Shown: positions 1 to 10,080, numbered from the stretch's first letter. The stretch: 64,000 nucleotides of DNA from Natrinema sp. CBA1119 (GCF_002572525.1 NZ_PDBS01000001.1:1116001-1180000), one strand, 5' to 3'. Program-made: numbers and translations. The notes: a model not told the origin generated them from the sequence alone.

Positions 1-1265
1 ATGGCTTGCATAACTATCCAGCCCGGATGCCACCACAGATACCGAAGTTCTTCTTTGGCCACTATCTCGGAACGGATGATATCCAACCAGGTGACACCGT
101 TTGGGATCCATTCGGGGGTAGCGGGACCACCGCCTTGGAGGCCCAACTCTTGAATCTGCGAGCGACGGTCAGCGACATCAACCCGCTTGCATGTATGATC
201 ACGCGAGCAAAGACCACCCCAATTGATATTGAGTGTTATCGCGAGGCCTGGCGGGTCTTTGCTCGCGGCCGGCTTCCAGAGTTCTCGAACACCATCACCG
301 AGGCTTTCCAACAGATCGACGAGTCATACACAGCCGGGGACGATATGGCGGCGCTGCGCCCCGAGGTAAGCGAGAGATTCGAGTGGTTTCCCAAACCACA
401 ACTCTACCAGCTCCGTCATCTCCGTCAACGCATTGACGCGGTCGAAACCGCCTATGGGGAGACGATCGCCCGGTTCTTCCGCATCGCCCTGTCCATTACT
501 GCGCGCGAGGTCAGCTACCAGCGAACAGGCGAGTACAAGCGCTATCGCATCCCCGAAGAGGCGCGTACAGAGCATGACCCAGACGTGTTTCGGATCTTTA
601 CACGGGAACTTCGAAGCAACCTCCAACAAATGGATCGATATATTAGCGCAATCCCCAATCCAGAGCCAGTAGTGGTCTCCCATGGGGACTCGCGGACGGC
701 AACTCACATCCCAACTAACTCAGCAGACATCGTCCTCACATCACCGCCATATGGTGACCATGACACAACCGTTGCGTATGGTCAATACTCCCTTGACCCG
801 GCCGTCATTTCAATGAAAGTTTCACGTGCCATGATGAAGGAAGTAGACAAGATGGGCTTAGGCGGGCGCAACAACCAGGGTGACAGACTCAGATCACTGG
901 CAACGCGATCTGAGAAGCTTGGTGACATCCTGGACGTACTTCGGTCCCAGAATGGACGGAGCGGAGACACTCTCTCCTTTTTCAATGATTACTTTGACGT
1001 GATCAAGCAGGTCAAGCGCGTGCTTCGTGGCGGGCAGCCAGCCGTGTTCGTCGTGGCAAACCGTACTGTCTCAGACGTACAGATCCCCCTAGATCAGATT
1101 ACGATGGAGTTGCTGGAGAACGTTGGCTTTGAACCCCAAATGATCCTGTCTCGCTCACTGCCATATAAGACGCTTCCATACGCAAACTCCCCACGGAACG
1201 TGGCGGGCCAGACTGGTTCGATGATGTCCAATGAGAACATTGTAATCGCTCGGAGTCCGAACTAA
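1..1265 (+). CDS. DNA amino-methyltransferase (N4-cytosine/N6-adenine), 5' partial
   Basis: Transfers a methyl group from SAM to an exocyclic amino group of a DNA base. The AdoMet site is DPFGGSGTTALEA, near residue 35 of the visible part, followed by the acidic SDINPLA strand. The catalytic motif IV is TSPPYGDHDT, near residue 245. (D/N/S)PPY marks amino-methyltransferases and not C5-cytosine enzymes. The order motif I then IV is seen directly. The frame is open to the window edge, and the first visible residues (LHNYPARMPPQIP) look like the lead-in that other such methylases have after an N-terminal stretch, so the true start is probably upstream. It lies 270 bp before a DISARM-like operon on the same strand and is likely its self-marking enzyme or that of a neighbouring restriction system. 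The target sequence cannot be read. Strong on class, moderate on the link to DISARM. Confidence 0.85.
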   Translation, partial: GLHNYPARMPPQIPKFFFGHYLGTDDIQPGDTVWDPFGGSGTTALEAQLLNLRATVSDINPLACMITRAKTTPIDIECYREAWRVFARGRLPEFSNTITEAFQQIDESYTAGDDMAALRPEVSERFEWFPKPQLYQLRHLRQRIDAVETAYGETIARFFRIALSITAREVSYQRTGEYKRYRIPEEARTEHDPDVFRIFTRELRSNLQQMDRYISAIPNPEPVVVSHGDSRTATHIPTNSADIVLTSPPYGDHDTTVAYGQYSLDPAVISMKVSRAMMKEVDKMGLGGRNNQGDRLRSLATRSEKLGDILDVLRSQNGRSGDTLSFFNDYFDVIKQVKRVLRGGQPAVFVVANRTVSDVQIPLDQITMELLENVGFEPQMILSRSLPYKTLPYANSPRNVAGQTGSMMSNENIVIARSPN

Positions 1266-1503
1266 GCGGAACCTATAGATGATCGACGATCACCGAAAAG
1301 TTGAGTTCCAAGTCTATTGTGATTATTGAATCTCCGTAGCCAGGACCCCGTACGAAGTTATGATATTTTCAAGGAGCGACATCTCAGTCTCAAGATACGG
1401 TTCCACGAAGGGTTCGAGAGCAGTTCGAACGTGGATCATTGGGTAGTAAAATTATGATGCGATTTCGGGATCGCACCCCTTGTGTCAATTGGATACCAAT
1501 AAC

Positions 1504-1513
1504 ATCTATAATA
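1504..1513 (+). promoter_or_regulatory. TATA box of the DISARM-like operon
   Basis: The AT-rich TATAATA at about 1506-1512 is centred 27 nt before the GTG at 1536. That is the spacing expected of a haloarchaeal promoter driving a leaderless transcript. It supports 1536 as start codon and transcription start, and suggests the operon is expressed independently of the methylase gene. Inference from spacing only. Confidence 0.45.
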
Positions 1514-1535
1514 CTCTATTGATTTATCTAGTCTA

Positions 1536-3863
1536 GTGTCTCTCTCCTCAATTACGGATGCAGCCGTCCGATGTGAAGAGAAACCGGAGTTGACGCTATG
1601 GTTCGGTCAGCCATTCTCGATCGGTAGTGACCTTATGTCGTTCGGTGACGTTGAACTTGCGGCCGTGGATACGTCGTTGGATGCCCTTAATCGAAATCAG
1701 AGTCTTACGATACAGAACCCACTACCGGCCGATGAACTCCTCCTCAGTATCTGTCTAGGGTACATTCGCTTACAAAACCCTAGATTTCCCACCAAGGGGA
1801 TCATCGGCCAAGGAAAATCACTCTGTTTGTTTCCGGCCCTCTCGAAAGGTTACGTGACCAATTTTGACAATATTCGTCGTACTGGTGTAGGTGAAATGCC
1901 GAAACTGATCGACCGAGAGTCGATCGGTGCGATGAGTGAAATCGATGGGGAAGCAGATCTCTATACTGCCAAACATGGGATCGGTCTGGACACTGTTCCT
2001 CAGGAAATCGGGGCCCTAATCGTGGATCTCCGGAAGCGCGAATGGCGCCAACCAACCGCTCGTCTGGAGGAGCTTAAGGAGTACGTTGACCAGACTCCTG
2101 TCCCAGTGATCTACTATCTCGATGAGGAGCGATCCCAATTTGATCCCCTGCTCGAAGGGACTGAGCGGATCACGATCGATAACAAACTACTCACGACGGC
2201 CAGACCCGAGCTCAGTGAGCACGCCACCACACTCTCGACGTATGCGAGTATTCTCACCTCTGGCGAGCGAACGGTACAGATCACGGCCATTCACCACCCT
2301 GAGATGCAATCGGTCATCCGAGACCTTGGCAACATGAAACGCGACCTGCAAAACGTGCCTGGGCTCCAAACAGAGGTTGGGTGGTTGTTCAACCTCTTGA
2401 CCGAACTCCCCGTCAGACCACAGTATTGGGAACAGGCTGTTCAGGATAACTTCCATCACCAATCCGTCGCCGATCTCATTCAGAACCTTCGGGCAAAGAC
2501 GAATCATCTTGAGGGTATGACCGCCGATCTTCTGGTCAACTACGCTCAGGCAGGCAGCTACCTCCAACAGCTCCTGAACCGCTCGCATCCGCTTCAGGAG
2601 GCGCTATTCGATCGGCTGGCAGAGGCCGACGCAAAAAAAGTCACGACCCGCTTCGTGGTTCGCAACGAATACGAGCGAGATGCTATCAATGCGGCGCTGG
2701 CAGCAGAGAACCGGCAGATGCCGACCCACGCCGAATTAATCCCGATTGCCGACCTGAAACCTGATCCGGATGTCCCGACGGTGTTCACACGGCCCATGCG
2801 GAACGCACGCTATGTTTACGGATTTCCACCCTCGCGGACTGTTGAGTTCGTCCAATTCGACATGTGGGCCGACTATGTCGAATCTCACCTTCAGGAAACC
2901 CTTGAGGGGACTGATACCACCGTTACCCGCCGCGAGTACAACGAGCCTGTCTCGGAGTCAACTCATGCTCACCGGTCACATGCCAGTTCGGGCAGTCAAG
3001 CAGCCGCCGGTCCTGCCAACACCCAAGGACTCGATGACAAAATGACTGTAGAAGACAATGAAGCCCCCGCCAACCAGTCAGTGAGGGGAGATAGCATGAG
3101 CGAATTCTCCTATGAGGCACCCAACTACGACAACCCCGACGAGCTGCTGGAAGAGGTCCTAGCTGCGGAATTCAGTAAGGAGATCAGACAATCCGCAGGC
3201 GGCGCCAGTAGCGGCGATGATCGTAGTGGGGATGTTGACTTCTCCGGGCCCAAAAAGCGGATCATCTTCCAGGATGGGGACTCGATCATGCGAGCACCAT
3301 CCAGCCGCGTCACAATTACGTCTGGCGACAATATTGTTCGCATCTCCGTCGCGGAGCTCGAGCCTGGTGATGAAGTACTGCTCGTTGACAATGCCCAAAA
3401 CGACGTGTACGACCTGTTCATCAAATCGACCCACGAGCGGGATAAGGTTCGCGGCAGCGAGTCGACGATCGAGCGTTGGCGGTCGATCCTGCAGGACGGC
3501 CTGGACACAGAATACAGCGCTATTGAACTCATAGATGAGATGGAAGAACACGGATCCACGATTGGCAATGTATCGACAATTTTGGGGTGGCGGTCCGGCC
3601 GAACACTCGGGCCTAGAAACCCAGATGACGTCAAATACGTCCTTGAGATATTGGCGCCTGACCAAACATCGTTAGCGACGCCCACCGTGAATGCACTCAA
3701 GGAGATCCGCGGCTTGCATCGGAAGATCGGCCGTGAAACTCGGCGGTTGGTCGAAGCCAAACAAGCAGGTGCTTCACTCCCCAGCGGCGTGAACTCGGTG
3801 GATGGTAATATCGACACAGCTACTAAGCAGAAAGTCATTGCAGAGGTAACTAATGTCGAGTGA
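1536..3863 (+). CDS. drmE: DrmE-like protein of a DISARM-type defence operon
   Basis: Large protein (775 aa) without an intact ATPase or nuclease motif that I can see. Residues 1-470 form a long alpha/beta region. One segment (TRFVVRNEYERDAI, near 375, then VFTRPMRNARYVYGFPPS, near 425) looks like a helicase-fold lobe without catalytic signatures. Residues 475-540 are a Ser/Ala/Gly-rich, probably disordered linker. The C-terminal 200 residues begin with a strand-rich part (ELEPGDEVLLVDNAQ), then a helical part containing GRTLGPRNPDDVKYVLEIL. This layout and the position directly before drmA fit DrmE, the class 2 DISARM protein of unknown activity. The start is GTG, chosen from the upstream TATA box. 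The stop overlaps the drmA start by 11 nt, implying coupled translation. The family call rests mainly on context; sequence support is moderate. Confidence 0.6.
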   Translation: MSLSSITDAAVRCEEKPELTLWFGQPFSIGSDLMSFGDVELAAVDTSLDALNRNQSLTIQNPLPADELLLSICLGYIRLQNPRFPTKGIIGQGKSLCLFPALSKGYVTNFDNIRRTGVGEMPKLIDRESIGAMSEIDGEADLYTAKHGIGLDTVPQEIGALIVDLRKREWRQPTARLEELKEYVDQTPVPVIYYLDEERSQFDPLLEGTERITIDNKLLTTARPELSEHATTLSTYASILTSGERTVQITAIHHPEMQSVIRDLGNMKRDLQNVPGLQTEVGWLFNLLTELPVRPQYWEQAVQDNFHHQSVADLIQNLRAKTNHLEGMTADLLVNYAQAGSYLQQLLNRSHPLQEALFDRLAEADAKKVTTRFVVRNEYERDAINAALAAENRQMPTHAELIPIADLKPDPDVPTVFTRPMRNARYVYGFPPSRTVEFVQFDMWADYVESHLQETLEGTDTTVTRREYNEPVSESTHAHRSHASSGSQAAAGPANTQGLDDKMTVEDNEAPANQSVRGDSMSEFSYEAPNYDNPDELLEEVLAAEFSKEIRQSAGGASSGDDRSGDVDFSGPKKRIIFQDGDSIMRAPSSRVTITSGDNIVRISVAELEPGDEVLLVDNAQNDVYDLFIKSTHERDKVRGSESTIERWRSILQDGLDTEYSAIELIDEMEEHGSTIGNVSTILGWRSGRTLGPRNPDDVKYVLEILAPDQTSLATPTVNALKEIRGLHRKIGRETRRLVEAKQAGASLPSGVNSVDGNIDTATKQKVIAEVTNVE

Positions 3864-6800
3864 CGCACAGCAGTTCGGTCAGTTCCTGCTCACCCAGACC
3901 ATAGATCGTGTATCTGGTCGTGCCCTCCCCTACTGTGTCGGCGAGCGCCCCGAAGATTCCTACTACCTCTCTAGTCTGGCTCCTGAATACGGTATAGACA
4001 GAGACGAGGATTTCGAGGCGAAAACCAGGCCCGTAAGTCACGGAATCGAGTTCAAACCGATCGCCGGGTCAACCGGGACCGTTAAGATCTCCTTCGACTT
4101 GTACTACCCGAGCTTTCCCACCTACGAGGAATTTGAGGCGCTTAGGACCAACGGCGTTCAAGCGGCGAAATTGGAAGTTGCAGACCGTGAGGACATCGAG
4201 ATCGATGACGTTGACATTGATGATATCTCTACGGACGCGTTGTTCTCCTTCGAGGAGATGTTTTACCGGCGCTTTACAGTCGACTACGAGTACAAAGGGA
4301 AGTTATCGGACATTCCCGCAGCGGCTTCAACCATCGAATCAGAGCTTCAAGCAGCCGTACGGGAGGCGTTCGCAGCCCACGCTAAGACCTATCTTGTGAC
4401 GGCCGATCCGGTGGCGGGCGCCGGCTTGAATCGCTCCCCACGGGAATTGCTTGAGTTCGATGAAGCAGCCTTCGAGGAACTCAAGAATCAGGTATCAACC
4501 GTACCGCTCGGCGAATACGAGTGGGGACTGGGATTTACGACATCCGAGACGGACGGCCAACTAACCCTGGAGCTAGTCAATCGGCCCCTCAGCGAGACGG
4601 CAGGCGATGGGAACGATGATCCCTTTGTATTCAACCCCAAGATCGCCGTGGAAGGACGTTTCGAGCCCTATACTTTCGAATTAGTGCCCGCTGACTACCG
4701 ATACGATCAGCAGGTGTGGGCCAAGGGCCACAACTGTTCGACGACAACTAGTGAGGGGGATCCACCAACGCGGCTCGAAACGACGGCGACGCCGAGCGAG
4801 CCCGTCTACGAATTCGCGTTTAACAGCGACTACAATACGGACTTCGCTGATCTCACTGACGAGGCGACGCTCCAGACCCTAGAGGACATCGCAGAGGGTA
4901 TGGCCGACTACCACGAGACCTGGGCGACGAGACGTCGAGCCGAGTTGATCGATGAGATGGAGCTCACCGACGAGGAAGCCCAAGAACTTGATAAGGCCGC
5001 TGCAGACTTCAAACAAGAGCTCAAGCGTTTCGAACACGGGATCGAGATCCTTCATCGAGATGAACAGGCCCTCACGGCTTTCCGCGCTATGAACCAAGTG
5101 AACGCGGACCAATATGACTTCCCTGGCTGGCGGTTGTTCCAGCTGGTCTTTATCGTCTGTAATCTCTCAGGGATCGTGCGTCGCGAACACGAGTGGGCGG
5201 CGACGGACTACGACGAGGCAGCCGATGTGCTGTGGTTCCCAACTGGCGGAGGTAAGACCGAAGCGTACCTCGGACTGATCCTGTTCAATCTGTTCTATGA
5301 CCGCCAGCGTGGCAAACAAAAGGGCGTCACCGCCTGGATCCGTTTCCCACTCCGGCTACTGAGCCGCCAGCAGAAGGACCGTTTCCTCCAGAGTCTCCTG
5401 TATGCCGAGCAACTTCGACGGAAACCGGAGTGGTTCGACGGGGCCGGTGAGGAATTCTCGCTAGGGTTTTATGTCGGGGGACAAGACACGCCCAACGCGA
5501 TCGGGACCGATCGCGATACGCTCCGGCAGGCGTTCCAGCAAAGCCAGGACAAGCTCGAACGCGAGTGCAAGGTACTGGATGAGTGCCCGGTCTGTGAGAG
5601 TTCGATCGACGTGGAATACGACGTCGAGAAAAACAGCGTGTTCCATCACTGTACCGGTCCGGACTGTTTCGACCGGCTGCCGCTATACGTGGTTGATCGG
5701 GACATCTATCGCTACATTCCCTCGGTGTTGCTTGGCTCCCTCGACAAAATATCTGTCATGGGCATGCAGCCCCGCTTTACCAACCTGATCGGGAACGTAA
5801 CAACCTACTGTCCGGACCACGGCTATGGCTACTCGGGGAGCTGTTCGGAGAAAGATCTCTTTGACTGTGCAGGCAAACTTCAGGAGGCTAATTCGTTCTA
5901 TGACCCCGTCCCGACACTTCATCTTATCGACGAAGTACACTTGCTGAGCGAGGAGCTGGGGACGTTCGCCTCTCACTACGAAACGACATACCTCTCACTG
6001 TGTGAGTTGCTCTACGGGAAGACCCCCAAGATCGTGACTTCGACTGCGACGATTTCGGAATACGAGCGCCAGATCCGGAACCTCTTCCAGCGGGATGCCG
6101 TCCGGTTTCCCAATGACGGCCCCGTTCAAGGGGAGACCTTCTACGGCCACCTAACCAAGACGGTCGAACGGGAGTACATCGGGATGATGCCCTCCAACCG
6201 GTCGCATCTCTACGCTGTGCTGGACACGGTGGCAGATATCCATCAGATTATTCGGGATATGCGAACGATGTCGGTCGATGATCTCAGGGCCGCTACCGGG
6301 ATCGAATCACTCACCGAACAACGCAAAGCGGAGCTGCTAGATCTGTATGAGACATCGCTGGTCTACTTCAATAACAAAACGCGGAAGGACCGCTACCGAG
6401 AGAACATCGCGAAGTACGTGAATCCGAAGCTCAAGCGCGATGGCTACGAGGACCCGCTGATCGAACGCCAACTTACGGCTGACACCGAAAACCCCGAATT
6501 TCTCGAGCAGTTGGAGAACCCCGAAGGGATTGACTTCAAGGATCGTATTGACACGGTCCCCTCAACCAGCTTCATCGGCCACGGGATCGACGTTGATCGG
6601 TTTAACCTTATGCTCTTTTTCGGGTATCCGCGCCAGACGTTCCAGTACATCCAATCCAGTAGCCGGGTCGGTCGCCAATCCGACGTGCCGGGGTTTGTGC
6701 TGGACATCTTTGATCCAATCAAAAACCGGGACAAGCATCGGTTCCGCTACTTCGAGAAGATGCACCAGTACCTCAATCGGACTGTCGAGCCCGTCCCTAT

Positions 6801-7257
6801 CGATCGCTGGGCCAAATTCGGCATCGAACGGACTTTCCTAGGAGTATTCAATAGCATTTTCCTGCAGTACTACCGTCCAGCGATGTTCCGCAAGTACGAG
6901 CTTACCATTGATGGAGAGACCGATCGGGCTAACGTCCAGAAGGCATCACATCTCTATCATCTTATGACAAACGATGACTACCCAGAACTCACCGAAGCGA
7001 ACCTGATCGAACTCGTCAAGCGCGCGTATGGCCTCGATCGAGATGGCAGCTCAAACGAATACTTCGAAGATCAGATCGAACACCGCGTCCGCCAGGTCTG
7101 GACCTACTGGAAGGCGAATCTCAGTAGTATGCAATACCCAGAGTTCCCGGCAGGCGAAGAGCCGATGCAAAACCTTCGGGACATCGGCGATCAGGGGACG
7201 ATCACGCCTGACTACAACAATCAGAACTTCATCAAAGGCCTCACGGAGGGGAACTGA
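3853..7257 (+). CDS. drmA: DrmA, DISARM SNF2/SF2-type helicase
   Basis: ATP-dependent helicase/translocase core of DISARM, thought to act on incoming phage DNA together with DrmB. Walker A is WFPTGGGKTEAYLG, near residue 460. Walker B is LHLIDEVHLL, near 690. Motif III is TSTATISEY, near 730. Motif VI lies in SSRVGRQSDVPG, near 940, preceded by SFIGHGIDVDRFN. Between the two lobes is a Cys-rich insertion (CPVCESSID...HHCTGPDC, near 580-605) that could bind zinc. The first 440 residues are a family-specific N-terminal region. At 1134 aa it is in the normal size range. It overlaps the preceding gene and is followed after 2 nt by drmB, so the three form one translational unit. High confidence in the helicase, high in DrmA given the DUF1998 partner. 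Confidence 0.88.
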   Translation: MSSDAQQFGQFLLTQTIDRVSGRALPYCVGERPEDSYYLSSLAPEYGIDRDEDFEAKTRPVSHGIEFKPIAGSTGTVKISFDLYYPSFPTYEEFEALRTNGVQAAKLEVADREDIEIDDVDIDDISTDALFSFEEMFYRRFTVDYEYKGKLSDIPAAASTIESELQAAVREAFAAHAKTYLVTADPVAGAGLNRSPRELLEFDEAAFEELKNQVSTVPLGEYEWGLGFTTSETDGQLTLELVNRPLSETAGDGNDDPFVFNPKIAVEGRFEPYTFELVPADYRYDQQVWAKGHNCSTTTSEGDPPTRLETTATPSEPVYEFAFNSDYNTDFADLTDEATLQTLEDIAEGMADYHETWATRRRAELIDEMELTDEEAQELDKAAADFKQELKRFEHGIEILHRDEQALTAFRAMNQVNADQYDFPGWRLFQLVFIVCNLSGIVRREHEWAATDYDEAADVLWFPTGGGKTEAYLGLILFNLFYDRQRGKQKGVTAWIRFPLRLLSRQQKDRFLQSLLYAEQLRRKPEWFDGAGEEFSLGFYVGGQDTPNAIGTDRDTLRQAFQQSQDKLERECKVLDECPVCESSIDVEYDVEKNSVFHHCTGPDCFDRLPLYVVDRDIYRYIPSVLLGSLDKISVMGMQPRFTNLIGNVTTYCPDHGYGYSGSCSEKDLFDCAGKLQEANSFYDPVPTLHLIDEVHLLSEELGTFASHYETTYLSLCELLYGKTPKIVTSTATISEYERQIRNLFQRDAVRFPNDGPVQGETFYGHLTKTVEREYIGMMPSNRSHLYAVLDTVADIHQIIRDMRTMSVDDLRAATGIESLTEQRKAELLDLYETSLVYFNNKTRKDRYRENIAKYVNPKLKRDGYEDPLIERQLTADTENPEFLEQLENPEGIDFKDRIDTVPSTSFIGHGIDVDRFNLMLFFGYPRQTFQYIQSSSRVGRQSDVPGFVLDIFDPIKNRDKHRFRYFEKMHQYLNRTVEPVPIDRWAKFGIERTFLGVFNSIFLQYYRPAMFRKYELTIDGETDRANVQKASHLYHLMTNDDYPELTEANLIELVKRAYGLDRDGSSNEYFEDQIEHRVRQVWTYWKANLSSMQYPEFPAGEEPMQNLRDIGDQGTITPDYNNQNFIKGLTEGN

Positions 7258-7259
7258 CA

Positions 7260-9101
7260 ATGACGATGGAACGAAAGAAGTCGAAGTTCCTCTATGATTT
7301 CCTTCCGGGAGCGACATTCAATCATTCCGAGACGAACCTGAGTGGACTGATTACTCGACTCCACCCGGATGATGACGGCCATGGTCACGACGTGGTCCCG
7401 GATCTGCCGGATCAATATATCCTGCGCCGGATCCAGCGACACGCGAACAAGTGGACCAACTGGCAGGAACTCGATTTTAACCCAACGGAGGTTTCCATCG
7501 TCCAGCCAGGAGCGGCGAACTTCGAAGTCTTCCCCCGAACCTTCGCCTGTGGGAACTGCGGGACGGCCAACCAGTTCCACTACAACGAGATTAATGAATT
7601 CCCGGGTGGCGGGCAGACCCCCAACTGCCAGCGCTGTGGCACGCCCATGCATGACCACGACCAGATGCGTTTCGCAGCCGTCTGTTCCTGTGGCCAGATT
7701 CAAGATATCTACGTCCCCAAACATTGCGGAGCCGGTATGGAGTTCCGAGAGAGTGGTGTCCGGCTCACGGATTCCTATTGGCGATGCACGGATCAGAACT
7801 GCAAACACACCGAGGAGTTCAACACCGGTGGAAAGTGCTTCAATCAGGGCTGCGATCGCAACGATCTCAAGGTCCTACCTCACTCGGCCTCGACCACGTT
7901 CTACCCCCAAACCCAAACGTTGGTAAACGTTCGCCAGGATTTGGACACGCTGCGCACAAACGGACAGTATCAGACCCAGATTGTGAGTGACTATCTCCTC
8001 GATGAAGCCCAGCTAGGCGAGCCCGACCCAGACAAAGTGATGGATCTAGCTATAGACTTGCTGCAGTCTGGGGAAGCAGAGTCTAACGAGCAGGCCAGAG
8101 AGCTGGCCAAAGAGCGCCTCAGGATCGATATTAGTGACCATCGAAACCAGACAGATCAGTTCCTTCGCCAGCAGTTCAATGATCGACAGCGAGTTCAGGT
8201 GAGCGAGGAACTCTTTGAGTACCTCTCTATGACGAGTGAGACCTACGACGAGGAGGGGTACATCTATTCGTATACGCTCGAGGAACTCGCAGCTGGCGAA
8301 CACGAAACGCATCTCGAGTCCAAGTTGTTACAGGAATACTTGGCCGAGCGTGATCAGAGGAATCTCAGTACCGTCCGCCTGATTAAGAACTTCCCTATTA
8401 CCGTTGTCACGTACGGTTATACGCGGTTGTCTCCCGAGCCTAGTGGAGGCTTTGGTGAGGACGACCCAAGTGACGGCGCCACGCCACCGGCGCTGAACCT
8501 CTTTCGGAGCGGGAAGTGGGCTGACGTCGAGATATTCGCACGGACTAACGACGCCGAAGCCGTAATGTTCACGCTAGATCACGACGCCGTCTTCGAGTGG
8601 CTCACTGCGAATTTCGACGTAGACGCAGAGGCGAGCGATCTCAAGGAGTGGTATCTGACACAGGTGACTAATCCTGGTCGATTCGGGGCGATCAACCCGG
8701 CCGAGGAACCAGTCTCGCGGGCGGTATTCTCACTGTTGCACACCTACTCCCATGCCGTTATCGAAGCGATAGGTGCGTTGTCGGGCTACGGTCGGGAAAG
8801 CCTCGTTGAGCATCTACTCCCCCGGACGCTTTCGACAGTCATCTACAAGCGTGCGGATACGGACTACAGCCTTGGGTCGATCTTCACACTGTTCGAGGAT
8901 CGCTTTTTGGATGTGATGGATCAACTCGAAGAGGCAGCGTTCTGCACATACGATACGATCTGTCAAGCGGACCACAACGGGGCCTGTGAGGATTGTTTGT
9001 TCCTCTCGAACATCACCTGCACCAATTCCAACAAAAATCTCAGTCGATCGCTCCTGTTCGGCGGGGAGTTCGACGGGCAATCGATCGACGGCTACCTATA
9101 G
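7260..9101 (+). CDS. drmB: DrmB, DUF1998-containing DISARM protein
   Basis: Partner of DrmA; the known DISARM DrmA-DrmB complex binds and remodels DNA. The N-terminal third has clustered cysteine pairs typical of zinc binding (CGNCGTANQF, CQRCGTPM, VCSCGQIQ, near residues 98-150). The C-terminal third carries the DUF1998 signature: AVFSLLHTYSHAVIEAIG near 490, and a late Cys cluster, CEDCLFLSNITC, near 575. The protein is 613 aa, usual for DrmB. It starts 2 nt after the drmA stop; a second ATG lies 6 nt further in and cannot be excluded. No drmC (phospholipase-D nuclease) follows. The next gene is convergent, so the operon ends here. Confidence 0.87.
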   Translation: MTMERKKSKFLYDFLPGATFNHSETNLSGLITRLHPDDDGHGHDVVPDLPDQYILRRIQRHANKWTNWQELDFNPTEVSIVQPGAANFEVFPRTFACGNCGTANQFHYNEINEFPGGGQTPNCQRCGTPMHDHDQMRFAAVCSCGQIQDIYVPKHCGAGMEFRESGVRLTDSYWRCTDQNCKHTEEFNTGGKCFNQGCDRNDLKVLPHSASTTFYPQTQTLVNVRQDLDTLRTNGQYQTQIVSDYLLDEAQLGEPDPDKVMDLAIDLLQSGEAESNEQARELAKERLRIDISDHRNQTDQFLRQQFNDRQRVQVSEELFEYLSMTSETYDEEGYIYSYTLEELAAGEHETHLESKLLQEYLAERDQRNLSTVRLIKNFPITVVTYGYTRLSPEPSGGFGEDDPSDGATPPALNLFRSGKWADVEIFARTNDAEAVMFTLDHDAVFEWLTANFDVDAEASDLKEWYLTQVTNPGRFGAINPAEEPVSRAVFSLLHTYSHAVIEAIGALSGYGRESLVEHLLPRTLSTVIYKRADTDYSLGSIFTLFEDRFLDVMDQLEEAAFCTYDTICQADHNGACEDCLFLSNITCTNSNKNLSRSLLFGGEFDGQSIDGYL

Positions 9102-9180
9102 AAATCTACAGTCTATCCCATTGAATCCCCGGCATTAGACCTTGGCTGTACTCGGTGGGTCATCGACTTCGAACGAAGTC

Positions 9181-10080
9181 TTAGAGGTCGGCCTGCATCG
9201 CTCGCCGGATCGCCAATAGTACTTCCTCAATATGGTCTGGATCGGACGAATCGTCAACATGAATTGAGAGGACACAGTTGACTGCGCCCTCCGAGTCGAT
9301 CGTGATCTCCGTCTTCACGTCATCCGGGCTGAATGGCTCGCCAGTGATAGTGGTCTGGATCCCAGCATTCGTCGTCCCTGCATCAGTAGGATCGTCAATG
9401 TTGACCGAGCCCGAGTCAACTTGGTCCTCCTTGTAGCTGGCGTTCAGTCTGTCTTTTACGCTAGTGGCGATAGATTCCGACCCAGACTCCGAGTCGTCTT
9501 GGGAGTCGCTTGCGGTCCAAACCGTCTCCGGAAGGCGATCGCGAAACTCTTCATCAAATTTGAAGTGACAGATGGTGTTCCTGGATGCGAAGACGTACTC
9601 ACCCATCCCTGCGGCCTCCAACGTCGCGAAGAACGTCCCGACACGTTCTTTCAGCGTTTTTGTGCTCAACTCAAGTCCGTACTCATCTTTTAACATCGAG
9701 AGTACCGTCTGGCGCTCTAAGGGACCTTCGAAGAGCACGCCCTTGTCGTCCAACGAGCGGAGGATCTGGCAGTACGGTTCGTGGTTCGCCAGTCCAGCTG
9801 CGAACACGTCCGCTCGCTTGCGGCCGGCCTCGGTGATTAACTCCGTTCCCAATTCAGTCGTAACAACACCTTTGTCGGTCGCTGAGAGGAACCCTAACCA
9901 CTCGCCGAGTCTGATCGTATCATAGACTGCGTCGTTGTTTTCCACGAGCTCATCAACTAACTGGGATTTGCTCCGGGGCTGGTTAGCCACGAGTCGACAA
10001 ATCTCCTCAAGTCGGTCCACAGAGGCTTCGCGGGGGAGGGCAGCAGTGTTTTCGATAGTAGGTGGCAATTTCCTCGTCAA
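9181..10080 (-). CDS. Two-module winged-helix protein of the defence island
   Basis: Function not known. Residues 20-85 read as a winged helix (SKSQLVDELVENNDAVYDTI then a wing with GVVTTELG). Residues 90-185 form a second helical module that may be another winged helix. A Ser/Asp/Gly-rich linker follows, and a short C-terminal domain (TGEPFSPDDVKTEITIDSEG, then an HVDDSSDPDHIEEVL helix). The start TTG at 10080 (or the TTG at 10068) is preceded by an AT-rich box at 10094-10102. It is convergent with drmB and divergent from the GmrSD-like gene across 150 bp, a position suited to a regulator of that gene or a small defence module. It could be a DNA-binding repressor or a sensor. The DNA-binding fold is inferred by eye. 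Confidence 0.6.
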   Translation of the reverse strand: MTRKLPPTIENTAALPREASVDRLEEICRLVANQPRSKSQLVDELVENNDAVYDTIRLGEWLGFLSATDKGVVTTELGTELITEAGRKRADVFAAGLANHEPYCQILRSLDDKGVLFEGPLERQTVLSMLKDEYGLELSTKTLKERVGTFFATLEAAGMGEYVFASRNTICHFKFDEEFRDRLPETVWTASDSQDDSESGSESIATSVKDRLNASYKEDQVDSGSVNIDDPTDAGTTNAGIQTTITGEPFSPDDVKTEITIDSEGAVNCVLSIHVDDSSDPDHIEEVLLAIRRAMQADL

